From assembly GCA_947095585.1 (NCBI GenBank), contig OX352765.1:28488254-28552253 (forward strand): DNA of 64,000 nucleotides, written 5' to 3'. Each line of letters opens with the position of its first letter. Position 1 is the first letter of the stretch. The translations under genes and the position numbers were made by a program. The stretch comes from Nephrocerus scutellatus. Its lineage: Eukaryota > Arthropoda > Insecta > Diptera > Pipunculidae. The notes under the pieces are model-generated. The model was not told the origin of the DNA, ran no database searches, and saw nothing but the letters and a program-made list of their open reading frames with translations. Positions 11,415 to 21,959 of this stretch are shown piece by piece.

Positions 11415-12590
11415 TACTGATTTTCAGGGCTTCCAACTGCAAAATCCATTCCGAAATGGAGGTCTTGAATTGTTACGCTCAGAAGTATTATGAAAATGTA
11501 CTTTTTTTTTGTGTGGGTGCATGCTTCCTATACTCGGTACATACCAACTTAAGGTATTCTAGTTTTTATAGTTCAGTTACATTTTTCATATGCTATGAGC
11601 TTTGATATTGTAGATATGACAAACATCATAGATGTAATGTATGCCTACCATAATTTCTGGCAAGCATCATATAATGTCAATGAAGGCCATCCACCACCTA
11701 CCTACATAAAGCATTCGAGAGCACTTTTGGTAACTATCTTTCGTCCGAAAGAGTGTGTTGTAAACAGCAAGTACCTACATAGATGAATTTCATTGATTTA
11801 AAACTTTGTCACATTCTAGAGAGCTCTCCAACAAATTTAACAATGAAACACGTGAGTTGGAGTGATAGTGTTCAGTGTTTGGGTGTGTGTGTGTGTGTGT
11901 GTTTGTGTGTAATTGTACTTGAATTGCACACATGAAAAGAAGAGGGCAGCAGAAGTACATCGTGTACATAATATACAAAAACCTACACCGCTTTCACACA
12001 GCATCTGATTAAAGATTAAACAAAATGCAAATGTGACAAAGATGGAGGCGTTTCCTTGGCTGGGAAGAGTGCTGTAAGTTGCTTTGGTGCGCTTTATCAG
12101 CCTGCTGTCCTCTTCGTCGTCGTTGCCGTTGACATTGACATTGAATGACTCCTTGTATTCATTGATTTTTGTTTGTTTGTTTGTGTTTTGTCCAAATTTT
12201 ACAATGCTCCATGTGTTTTCTGGCTGCGGTGATCGATATTGCATCACTTATAATCAGTGTATGTGTGTTTGAAACTAACATATGTACATAAAAATTGCCT
12301 TTTTATGACCTTGTGTGTGCCTGTGGGTAGATGAGTATTGCAGGGTTGTTTTTTATTTGGCACTGAAAGATTTATTTATCTGGTTTTTGGGTATTATAAT
12401 TCCGAAGGAACAATTCCTTATTCCGCTCTTTTTATTATTCATTTATTCATTCCATTGGTTAGTAATTAACGTTGTATATATTATTTTCTTGTTGTCAATT
12501 TACAAGTTTAGATGTATTACAATTTTTATCTTTTATTTGCCTACCTTTGGTATAATCTCAGATGTAGGCCAGTCTTGCAGAACTCTACAT
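11415..12590. other. Unassigned sequence with a (GT)n tract
   Basis: No gene recognised. A (GT)n microsatellite occupies about 11882-11911 and another GTTT-rich stretch lies at 12168-12190. Open frames on both strands here are short and are dominated by the repeats. Confidence 0.5.
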
Positions 12591-12596
12591 GTAAAA

Positions 12597-13275
12597 CCTA
12601 CACATTACTTTTAGTTTGTGTTTTAGATTATTTTTCAAAGGTAAAAATATGAAAAAAAAACATACTATAAAAATTTTAATTTTATTGTACACCAGTTGAG
12701 TACTCCATTCACCCTCACCAACATCCCCTTCCCATAGAGGTGTCTTACCATAACTATTCACCTCAGTGACTCCAAAAACTATAGAACTGAAACTAATATC
12801 GGTCACCTTCTCATCACATATATCAACCCCCTTCCTTTAGAGGTACCTTGCCATCATCACCTTGCCTACACATTACTTTTAGTTTGTGTTTTAGATTATT
12901 TGTCAAAGGTAAAAATATGAAAAAAAAACATACTATAAAAATTTTAATTTTATTGTACACCAGTTGAGTACTCCATTCACCCTCACCAACATCCCCTTCC
13001 CATAGATGTACCTTGCCATCAGTATTCACCTCAGTGACTCCGAAAACTATAGAACTGAAACTAATATCGGTCACCTTCTCACCACATCTATCGACCCCCT
13101 TCCTTTAGAGGTACCTTGCCATCAGTATTCACCTCAGCGACTCCGAAAACTATAATACTGACATTAATATCGGTCACCTTCTCACCACATCTATCGACCA
13201 CCTCCCCTTAGAGGTGTCTTACCATCCATATTCACCTCAGCGACCCTGAAAACTATAGAATCGACGAACTAATAT
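12597..13275. repeat. Satellite-like array: 268-bp duplication plus 104-bp monomers
   Basis: The segment beginning 'cctacacattacttttag' at 12597 recurs at 12865 (offset 268), nearly unchanged. Within and after it, ~104-bp monomers starting 'ccccttcc(c/t)..agaggt' recur at about 12724, 12992, 13096 and 13200, each with 'attcacctcag' and 'aaaactata'. This is higher-order tandem structure. The small open frames on the minus strand (12585-12806 and 12823-13074) simply repeat one another and are not genes. Confidence 0.85.
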
Positions 13276-13529
13276 CGATTCTCTTTCGCAAAATATCAAT
13301 ATTCTGTGCGGAATTTGTTGTTGTTATGAAAACATATCCCAGCAGAACTGTCAAACTGAGCGTCACATTTTGACGTGACAACGTCTCACTACAAGGGGTG
13401 CATGTTCAAAAAGTAAAATGTTAAGTGAGACACTGTTATGCTCACACTGTTAAGTGAGACACTGTTAAATGTCACTATTTTGAGAACTAAGATATTTCTC
13501 AAGCGATTCGAAGGAATTTCATAACGACC

Positions 13530-13904
13530 GTCTGGCTGGCTGGCTGGCCAAATCTTGTGATAAATTTTTAACCCACTTCCTACAGCCCGATTTTATTGAA
13601 ATTTTGCACACATGTATATCTCCCAAGACAACAAGACCCCCGCGGGGTCAGGGGGCTCTCATACAAGTATTTTACAAAATTTACCCGATTTTTTTTAAAT
13701 TTTGTACACATGTGTGTCTTCGATGGAAAACACTTTTTGTAAAAATTTGGAGCGATCGGCCCCTTGGGGACCCCAATATACAATTTTTAAATATCGCTAT
13801 ATCGCATCAGATCACGGAAAAGTCTGAGCTCTGTGCTTTGTGAGCAGCGCTGTTCGCTGCCGCTGCGTCATTTGTGAATGATTTTGCCACAAAACAAGCA
13901 CGCA

Positions 13905-13942
<38 letters not shown>
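13530..13942 (+). mobile_element. HINE copy C, left part (interrupted by a LINE)
   Basis: Nearly identical in reverse complement to copy A: (CTGG)n at 13533-13549, 'ccaaatcttgtgataa', the 'cccgattttattgaaat' core, 'gagctctgtgctttgtgagc' and then a (GT)n tract (13906-13942). The expected terminal TTAAATTCTCTA is missing at the left. The right end of the same element reappears 5.5 kb away at 19446-19514. Confidence 0.75.
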
Positions 13943-14146
13943 TTTTTTTTTTTTTGGCTGTGCCAAAGGTGGGGAATCTTCTAAAAGATACCAGTAGAGC
14001 CCTCCAGGGGTACTAGCATGCACGATTCGTAAACCTGAATGTTCGTACCAGGAATTACGCATACGTACTAAACCCTCCTTACACACTTCAACCACTCTCC
14101 CCATGGGACTGCCGTTAGGTATTACATCACGGGGCTGGTTAGCAGA

Positions 14147-16543
14147 TTACTCTATGCCTTCTGCATCTTCTGCTGCTGCTGATCGCCTTATATTTTCGAT
14201 TCTTCGCAGCTCGTTTTGCACTTTCGTTACGAATACACACACTTCTGTCCACTTATCCTCGGATCTTTGCATTTCTTCTAAAAGGACGTGTGGACTTGGC
14301 AGGTTGCTTCTCCATTCTCTGAAGCGTCTGCAATGGAAAATCGCATGCTCTGTGTCTTCTTCTATGTCTGGACAATCTGGGCAAAAAGGTGAGCTATCGT
14401 GTCCAAATCGATAAAGATATTTTCGATAGCCGCCATGGCCTGACAGAAACTGCGTAAATTGGTAGTTGCAGTTACCGTGAGATCGGTTTGTCCAATTCTC
14501 AATGTTCGGGATCAGTTTGTAGGTCCATCTTCCTTTCAAACTTATGTCCCACCGGTCTTGCCACACAGCCATTGAGGTGGCCTTTTCTTCCTCTTTGATC
14601 ATTTCGATTGTTCGTTGGTCCTGTTGTGATAAGGCTCTTCTATTGTAGATCCTAAGCATTTCATCTGCGAGGATATCTACTGGAACCATTCCTGCTATAA
14701 CGAGGGCAGCATCATCGGAGATCGTTCGGAACCCGCTGATCGTCCTTAGTGCACTGAGTCTGTATATAGACGATAAGTTTCTTCTTATTTCTTTAGTCAC
14801 CAGTGCATCCGCCCAAACTGGGGCTGCGTAAAGGAGGACTGAGCTGACTACTCTAGACATTAGGACCCTCCTTGTATATCCTGGTCCTCCAACGTTTGGC
14901 AGAATCCGGAATAATGCTGCCTGCATCTGGGAAGCCTTTTTGCTCGAGTAGTCCACGTGTATTTTTAAACGGAGCCTATTGTCAAGCATTACTCCTAGGT
15001 ATTTGACAAAATCCTTTGATCTAATAGTCTGGTTACCAACTCGTATATTTATGTATTCTATATTTTTCCGGCTGGTAATCAGGACTGCTTCCGTTTTATG
15101 GTCGGCTAATTCTAGACCGTCGGATACTAGCCATTTTTTGATTTGGCCAACTGCTTCATTCGTGGCTGACTCTATTCCATTGATTGTCTTTGACACTGTG
15201 ACAACGGCGATGTCGTCAGCGAATCCAAATATTTGTACGCCTGGTGGTAATGCTAGTCTTAGAACTCCATCGTACATTATATTCCATAGAAGGGGACCCA
15301 GCACCGATCCTTGTGGGACTCCTGCGGAGACGTTATAGTACTTTGTACCCTCATTGGTTTCGTACCTCAACCTTCTATAACTTAAGTAGCTTGACACTAT
15401 CTTCCTTATATAGTATGGTGCATCCATTCTGGCGAGTGATCTTCTTATTGAGGACCATTTTGCAGAGTTAAAGGCGTTTTTTATGTCCAGTGTCACTACT
15501 GCACAATATTCCTTTGTGCCCCACCGCCATCTTTTTCCTTCAATCGCATTCTTTGCTATGTTGACCACCGCCTTTATGGCGTCGACGGTCGAGCGCGATT
15601 TTCGAAACCCGAACTGATGATCTGACAGTGCTCCTTTATTATCCGCTATATTAAGCAATCTGTCATATATGATCCGCTCGAGTATCTTTCCCATTGTATC
15701 TAGTAGGCATATTGGGCGGTACGATGATGGTTCGCCCGGTGGTTTGTTTCCCTTTGGAAGCAATACTAAATGCTGCAGTTTCCAAGGTTCAGGGAAAACT
15801 CCTTCATCTAGACACTGTTGCATGCATGTCATGAACATGTCCGGCCTACTTCGGATGGCGGCTTTCAATGCTTTATTAGGAATGCCATCGGGTCCAGGAG
15901 CTTTGTTGTCTCGTATTCTTTTACTTGCGTTCACGAGTTCATCAACTGTTAGCCTTGGAATACTTTCTGTGCTAATTTCTCTTATTATGTTGCACATAGT
16001 ATATGGTCCTTTCGGAAATAGGTGTTCTACGATGGACCTAAGCTTTGTTGGGCATGATATTTGCGGGGTCTTACAGCCTTTTAGCTTTGCCATAACTATT
16101 TTGTATGCTGTGCCCCAGGGATTGATGTCCGCCTCGTCACATAGTCGTTTGAAGCACTTCGACTTGCTTTCTTTAATTGCATTTTTTAAATTTCGTCTAG
16201 CTAATCTTAGCATATCAAGACGTTCTTGAATGTCTGATCCCCTTCTTGATCGCTGCACTCTACGTCTGGCTTGTAAGCAGGCAGCTCTCAGTGCTTTTAT
16301 CTGCTCATTCCACCAGTAGCAGTGTACACCTCTCTTGCTAGGTCTTCTCCTGGGCATAGCTGCGTCGCACGCTGTAGTGATTATACTGGTAAGTTGTTGC
16401 GACAGGATCTCAGATGTTCCGCTTTCGATTAGGAAGCTTGAGTTTATGATTTCCTCAAACATTTCTTTATCAAGGAACTTGTCTTTCCATTTAGGTCCCC
16501 CTAATTTTGGGCGTTGCACGGCTTTTTTTTTCTTTAATTTCAA
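14147..16543 (-). pseudogene. R1-clade LINE ORF2: reverse transcriptase and C-terminal zinc knuckle
   Basis: An open frame of 798 codons, free of stops, covers the whole reverse-transcriptase part of ORF2; 16543 is where the frame opens, not a natural start. RT landmarks in order: 'APGPDGIPNKAL' (~216-227), 'YRPICLLDTMGK' (~275-286), 'HQFGFRKSRST' (~309-319), 'LDIKNAF' with a catalytic Asp (~353), 'GVPQGSVLGPLLWN' (~408-421) and the catalytic 'FADD' (~441-444). Near the C-terminus is a CX2CX11HX4C-type knuckle (~720-737), typical of R1-like ORF2. The enzyme would prime reverse transcription from nicked chromosomal DNA. All catalytic residues are kept, so decay is recent. The frame is offset from the endonuclease frame by one nucleotide in the A-run at 16522-16530. 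Confidence 0.85.
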
Positions 16544-17122
16544 TTACAATCGCCTGGTGGTCGCTGTGCGTATAGTCTTCGCTGACGCGCCATTTTATCA
16601 TCCGCAGAAGGGAACTGCTAGCGAAGGTAATATCGATGATCGATCCCCTTTCTGCTTTGCTCGTCCCGTGTTAGCTATGCCTATATTTAATGAGACGAAA
16701 GATTCTAGCAGATAATGTCCTCTGGTATTGGTAAATCTGCTGCCCCAGTCTGTTGCTCAGGCATTGAAGTCTCCGCCTATAACCAATGGAGCTCTTCCTC
16801 GAGCATCGGCCGTTAAATTTTCTATCATTGCTGAGTATTCGCTCATCGTCCAGCTGGGTCTTGCGTAACAACTATAAAAGTTGATTCCATTTATTTTTGC
16901 CCGTACGAAGCCCTCCGCCTGCCCGTCTACATCTTGGAAGGCATGTCTCCCGCAAATCCATATTGCAGCTTTTTCTGTTTTGTCACATGCCCAAGCGTTG
17001 ATGTCACGAGATTTGTACGGTTCGCTTATTAAAATTATGTCCGCTCTCTCGTCTTTAGCCGTCTGTGACAGGATATCCTGTGCTATCTCGCAGTGATTTA
17101 GGTTTATCTGGATAACCTTCAT
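16530..17122 (-). pseudogene. R1-clade LINE ORF2: endonuclease domain with a stop and a frameshift
   Basis: ORF2 starts at the ATG 17122-17120. The first 121 codons encode an APE-like endonuclease: 'IQINLNHCEIAQD' (N-terminal), 'LISEPY' with the catalytic Glu, and 'VIGGDFNA' near residue 120. The next codon is TGA (16756-16758) where the family has Trp; beyond it the same frame stays open and shows 'SSIIDITFAS' and 'YTHSDHQAI', the conserved SDH motif that ends the domain (about 16560-16580). The frame then shifts in a homopolymer of nine A near 16522-16530. The role in an intact element would be nicking of target DNA, here plausibly (AC)n. One stop and one homopolymer indel are the only visible lesions; the indel could also be a sequencing error. 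Confidence 0.8.
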
Positions 17123-17902
17123 ACTTTTCTGCTGGCGATAGCTCTCCTAAAGACTGGGCATTTGCTGCTGCCCGCTACATGCTTCGCATCTTCTGGGTGT
17201 TCCTTTCTACAGAACATGCACGAAGGCTCCTTTGCGCAAGACTTAGCTATGTGGCCCTCATCCCCACATCTTCTACACAGCTTGGAGCGATCTTCTCCGT
17301 TTTTACACTGCTTGGCAATGTGCCCAAATTCCAGGCATTTAAAGCACTTTTTGAGGAGTGTCCTTTCGCGGATGCGACACACTACCCACCCGATTTTTAT
17401 CTTCTGTACTTCCAGCAGCTTCTTTGCTTTTGCATTTGGAAGGCTGATAGTCGCCGTTTGGGTTCCACCATATGCTTTCCTCAGCGATATAAAGTCTGAC
17501 GGTGTAACGCCTTCGACTCCGGCTTGGACTTCGATTGATTCACAAATGTCTTCTTTTGTGGTGATCTCATCGATGTCTTTCAGCTCGATGCTAGTGCGTT
17601 GGGTGAGGGTTCTTACGTTTGCTTGTTCGCCTAACGCCTCACTTATGACGCTTTTAAATTCCGCTGTCTTGTCACTTGTCTCCTTCAATTGAATTAAGAG
17701 GTCACCTTTTTGTGTCCTTCTGATCCTAGATACTGCTTTTCCAATTGTTTCTAGTTTTGGATCAGCCTTCACGTTGCGCAATATCTGCGCATAGGATATT
17801 TCGCCCTTCGCTTCTATGACTATGGCGTCAGGTCTTGCCTTTCTTATAATTGGCTTTTGTTTTACGGCGGACTTCTTGGCAGATGCGTCTGACTTCACTT
17901 TA
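17119..17902 (-). pseudogene. R1-clade LINE ORF1, C-terminal part (gag-like, CCHC knuckles)
   Basis: About 260 codons of a nucleic-acid-binding ORF1 protein. Two canonical CX2CX4HX4C zinc knuckles lie at residues ~185-198 and ~208-221, and a variant third at ~227-247, the triple arrangement common in R1-clade ORF1. Upstream is a basic, helix-rich region. Its stop codon TGA (17121-17119) overlaps the ORF2 ATG (17122-17120) as ATGA, an arrangement that suggests coupled termination-reinitiation of ORF2. The N-terminal half lies on the other side of HINE copy D, so this part has no start of its own. The protein would coat element RNA. Confidence 0.85.
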
Positions 17903-18811
17903 TTAAATTCTCTATATTAACTTCACTTGCCCGTGGGTCGTCGGTCGGTCGTCGGTCGGTCGTCGGTCGGTCGTCTGTCGTGGATTCTTGCGATCAATTT
18001 TTAACCCACTTCCCATGGGCCGATTTTATTGAAATTTTGCACACTTGCGTATTTCCGGAGACAACACTTTCTATTAAATTTTGAGGCCCCTCGGGCTGCG
18101 GGGTCGGGGGGCTCCCAAACAAAAATTTTAAAAAATTTACCCGATTTTCTTCAAATTTTACACACATGTGTATACCCAATAAACAATACTTTTTCGAAAA
18201 TTTGGTAGTGATCGGGTCCCGGGTTCGGCCGCAAGGCCCTTATACATTTTTTAAATATCTGTACTGGCATCAGATATTCGTCGCCCTTTATGGACTGTGT
18301 GCGGTGTGTGCTGCGCAGTCGGCTGCGTTGCATGGTTTTGGTGGTGGTGGAGAGAGAGAGAGAAATCTTAGCGCACGCACAAATGAACCCAGCAAATGAA
18401 ACGAGACATACATGTTTTATGCTTACTTCAACTTACATTTTTATTATATACTGAATTGTATTTTTATTGATGTCGTTTTTTTTTGTTGTCGATATCAACT
18501 TACAGATAGAACAACAAGTTTTCACAATATTCTGTCATTTGGCGTTTTCATAAATTAGTTCAGAGCAGTCAAAGAGTTCTCAAGATAAATGTTCGTGTTT
18601 CTGATTTGCTCAGAGTATGAGCGTACTCTAAGTGCTCAGAATAAAATGATCTGACCTTTTTTAATTTTAACATCTGATGTCAAATGTTTGTTTCGATGAT
18701 TTTCTCCTACAATAAAAAAAAATGGCCCAGGATCGAGGGGCTCCCATATCAATTTCTGCGATTAGAGAATTTAGATGAAAAATTTTAATTTTTATGGGTT
18801 GTTTTTTTTTT
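17903..18811 (+). mobile_element. HINE copy D, inserted in ORF1 of the LINE
   Basis: Begins TTAAATTCTCTATATTAAC at 17903 and ends ATTAGAGAATTTA, stem-loop, GGGTTG at ~18764-18801, followed by a T run. It carries a (GTCG)n-type tract (17937-17980), the 'gatcaatttttaacccac' core and the 'cacacatgtgtata' segment. It divides one ORF1 into 18802-19294 and 17119-17902, both on the minus strand, so it jumped after the LINE had inserted. Its 900-bp length and interior match copy B more than copy A. Confidence 0.75.
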
Positions 18812-19294
18812 AGTTTTAGCGACGACTTTTGTCCATTCGCCTTCTCCAGTTTTTTTAACATTTTTAATACCCTTTTCCTGGGTTTTTTCTTCCGTCGCTA
18901 TTACCATAGGCTTACGTGAGGACTGGCGTTGCTCATGCCTCCGCTTTGGATTCGGCGTTTCGCTGTGGGTAGGCTGCTTCCTTTTTTGCTCCATTGAAGC
19001 TTTGAGCCATGGAGAGGTTTGAGATGAGGTGTGATTAACCATCTTCTCCTGAGTCTTCTTGTTATTAATGTAGATAGCCGATAACTCATAGAGGTTTTTA
19101 ATGCTATCAATCGCATCCCGCATGGCTTGATGGATGGAACGTCTTTTTCCATCTTCCAACATTTCTACCAGTCCCTTGATCTGCTCTCCTAGTTTATGAA
19201 AGTCAGATTTGCCGGGGCTGGCTTCCTTTATCACCTTTCTTGTTTCCGGTGATTCGCGCCTTTGTGACGTTTGGGCCACTGGTGATCTCGCCAT
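18785..19294 (-). pseudogene. R1-clade LINE ORF1, N-terminal part
   Basis: An open frame from the ATG at 19294 ('MARSPVAQTSQRRESPET') running to the HINE junction near 18802, after which it reads into HINE sequence and stops at 18785. The segment is rich in Lys, Arg, Ser and Thr with a predicted helical stretch ('LGEQIKGLVEMLEDGKR'), as in gag-like ORF1 N-termini. An upstream in-frame extension to 19321 lacks an ATG. Together with 17119-17902 it accounts for an ORF1 of about 420 residues. Confidence 0.75.
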
Positions 19295-19445
19295 CTTCGA
19301 ACTCCTTTTAAAAGAATTCACATTCTCCTCTCCTACAACTCCTTCTACTTCTCCTCCTCCAAAATTCTAGGAATTCATTGTAAATTGGGTCCCCACTCAA
19401 AGCCGTTATCAATGCTCGGGTGTGTAGTCACCTATGGATCCCATG

Positions 19446-19514
19446 GTGTGTGTGTGTGTGTGTCCGATTAGAGAATTTACAAGAAAAATTTTAATTTTTA
19501 TGGGTTGTTTTTTT
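19446..19514 (+). mobile_element. HINE copy C, right end
   Basis: (GT)n, then CCGATTAGAGAATTTAC, the AAAAATT..AATTTTT stem-loop and ATGGGTTG, matching the end of copy A almost base for base. It completes the element begun at 13530-13942 and proves that the LINE landed inside that copy. Confidence 0.85.
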
Positions 19515-21590
19515 TTTGAATTTTTTTTGTGTTTTCTCGCTGATAAACGCTGACATTAAGGTATAACGATTTCTCTTTTAAGTGGTTGCTTGAATTGTGT
19601 TCTGTCTCATGTATTGTCTCGAAAACTGCATCCGACTCTGTGGCTAAGGTCCCTTCCTGATTCTGACATTAAATTTGAGTGTTTTCCTTTGTTTCGTCGC
19701 AAAAACCTCTCTAAGAAGCTTTCGTTTCTTAGAACAGAAAGGCAAACCAAATCGCAACGGCAATGAATTTCAACGACCTTCCACAGACTCAGATCTCAAG
19801 CTGTCTCTTGTTTGTTGCGTTGGACCTCGGAAATTTTTTTTCCGTAATGATTTTATGTATTTAATAAACAAGTAAATCCTTACATATTTCAAATAATATT
19901 CTCCGACAACCTAACTACGAAAAAATTCCAGGTAAAATGATGATAAAATTCTCCGGAAAATTATTAATGATAGCCACTTCTCAAAGGAAAATTATAGGGA
20001 CGAAGATAATTTACGATACCAATTATTCAAAAATGGCAAGAACTCCAGTGAATTTTTTTCCCCCATAGGACGGGCTGATTGTGTAATCTCCCGATGCTGT
20101 CTACGTCAGAGTTTAAAGAGCTTAACGCTTCTGTTCAAGTTCCACTTGCGAAGGAGGGATGATTGTAAACTCACACAAAAAAATTTTCGTCGGCGAAGAA
20201 AAGAATTGAATTAGAAGTTAGAGAAGTAGTAGATTGAAAATGAGAAAGAGTGTTGGAGATAAAACAGAGCCTTGGGGAATACGAGCGTCTATACAGTGAA
20301 CTTTATCATTCCAAAGGGTTCAATACGGTCAGAAAGAAAGCTACTAGTACCCTAGTACTAGATTCTAGTAGTACAGGGTTTCATCAACTTCATAGGCATC
20401 ACTCATTTCCAGTGTATAAAGGGCGAATGGCGCCGCACTCATCAAAAAATTTGAACACAATACATTTTAATGATTTGCTCGCCAATTAAGCTCAACAGAG
20501 CTTTACACTTTTATTATTAGTATTATTGAGGGTAAAATTGCTATAACTAAAGCAAATTACCTGCAAATTACAGTCGTTAACATTGTAAGAAGCTTACGTA
20601 TTGTAACTTGAACTTTTTGAATATTAATTTTAAGAAAATGTATGGAAATAATTCGGCATATGCACTATGATTTTTAAGTTGTCTAACAAAATGTTTAATG
20701 AATGTTCTTCATTCTGCCATCAATGAGTGGCAATGATGGAGTTTTACTGTCATAGTCATGTCATTATTTTGCAAATGCATTTTAATTAATTACACCTGCT
20801 TGGTTAAGAAAAGCTCATAATTGTTCTGGCAATTGGATTAATTTTATATTTTTATAACCAATTACAATCAACTATACTATTAACCTACGACCAAACGAAA
20901 TGGGAAGCGTGAAAATGTGAAGTGTTACTGAGCAGCTTGGGCAACCTTTGACTTTTATAATTAAAATCTAAACATAAACAGCACTTAATGAATCTTTAAA
21001 CTCAACTTCATATACATTTTTTTGTTATTAAATATAAATAAAAATGCTGTAGTTTTTGTTAGAATAATTTAATTTAATAGAAAGGGAATAATTTGAGTAA
21101 AACATATTTTATTTGATGGGTGAAGGAGGCGTGATCTATTTCCAATGGACTGATTTTACTGAGTTACAAGGCATTCGAAAAAGTACATTCAGAAAACTAC
21201 TAACAAGAGATATTAAATTTATAACATCAAAAGCTACCAAAATTATGATTTTTTACTTAAAATTAGTCAATAAATCATCCCTTAATGGATTAGGTTCCCA
21301 AACTGGACCACCCTGTATTTTCTAATAGTTTCTCGTTTTTCGATTATGTAAATATTAAAAACAACCGCAACCGAATGCTTAATAATTGGACAATTATTGT
21401 TCGCTGAACTTTAATTTCGGGTGAGCTTGCATTGGGTAACATAGGAAGGGAACCATTTATATTGATAACTTTCAGGAAATGGCTTCTGTCAATATAATTC
21501 CTACAAATTACATATGATTAGTGTTTCAACTAAGTAAACAAATCATCTACAGTGAGCTCTTGACCATTTAAACTTCTTGCCTTGTCTTGC
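19515..21590. other. No recognised gene or element
   Basis: AT-rich; open frames are all under 80 codons and lack motifs. An imperfect inverted/direct 'ctagtaccctagtactagattctagtag' zone lies near 20341-20372. Confidence 0.5.
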
Positions 21591-21599
21591 TATAATAAA

Positions 21600-21958
21600 A
21601 ACAAATCCACCGAGCTGACCTCCAGATTACGGAAAGATATTCCCAGAGTCGTTGCCATAATAACAGCCAACTGCCAAAGTGGGCAGCCACCCAGCAAAAC
21701 TGTGAATCCCGCGTAATACCTTTTGCATGAAATGTATTGATGTTATTTAGAAATAAACTCTCATTAATTTTCTTTGCAAATATCCAGCCCTGGCGGGACT
21801 CCGCACATTGAGCAAACCCTTCTTTTCAATTTGAAGGAGCTTTGGGAGTACGGCATCACCGATCTGATCTCGTACCTGAATGCTACAGGTTGCAAAACGG
21901 CTCAAGCAAGCGCTATTTGCTATTTGCACTCTACCTACCTACCAACCTAGATTTAATA
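21600..21958 (+). mobile_element. LINE C-terminal fragment (RNase H-type element)
   Basis: Two frames carry a recognisable tail: 'LTSRLRKDIPRVVAIITANCQSG' segments (21616-21690), resembling the 'LxxxxLxxVVGLLTGHC' region after RNase H, and, after a gap, 'PALAGLRTLSKPFF' then 'LKELWEYGITDLISYLNATG' (21786-21893), resembling the very C-terminal 'CPALxxxRxxxLGxPFF..LxxL' block. Frameshifts lie between them. Clade uncertain. Confidence 0.5.
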
Positions 21959-21959
21959 A

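Larger units (their letters stand above)
13943..19445 (-). mobile_element. R1-clade LINE, nearly complete, inserted in an (AC)n tract
   Basis: A 5.5-kb insertion on the minus strand: 5' untranslated region ~19295-19445, ORF1 from 19294 to 17119 (split by HINE copy D), ORF2 from 17122 to 14147, 3' untranslated region ending in a poly(A) run (T13942-13955 on plus). It is flanked on both sides by (GT)n (13906-13942 and 19446-19463) belonging to one HINE copy. ORF1 with CCHC knuckles, an APE-type endonuclease starting 'IQINLNHCE', and a CCHC motif after the RT fit the R1 clade. Some R1-clade families (Waldo, Mino) are known to target microsatellites. This copy is disabled by a stop, a frameshift and the HINE insertion. 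Confidence 0.85.

Noticed and set aside
15669..16229. 186-codon plus-strand frame (and 17162-17692, 14979-15338)
   Set aside because: Antisense shadows of the R1-clade LINE ORF2 and ORF1, which have clear domain motifs on the minus strand.
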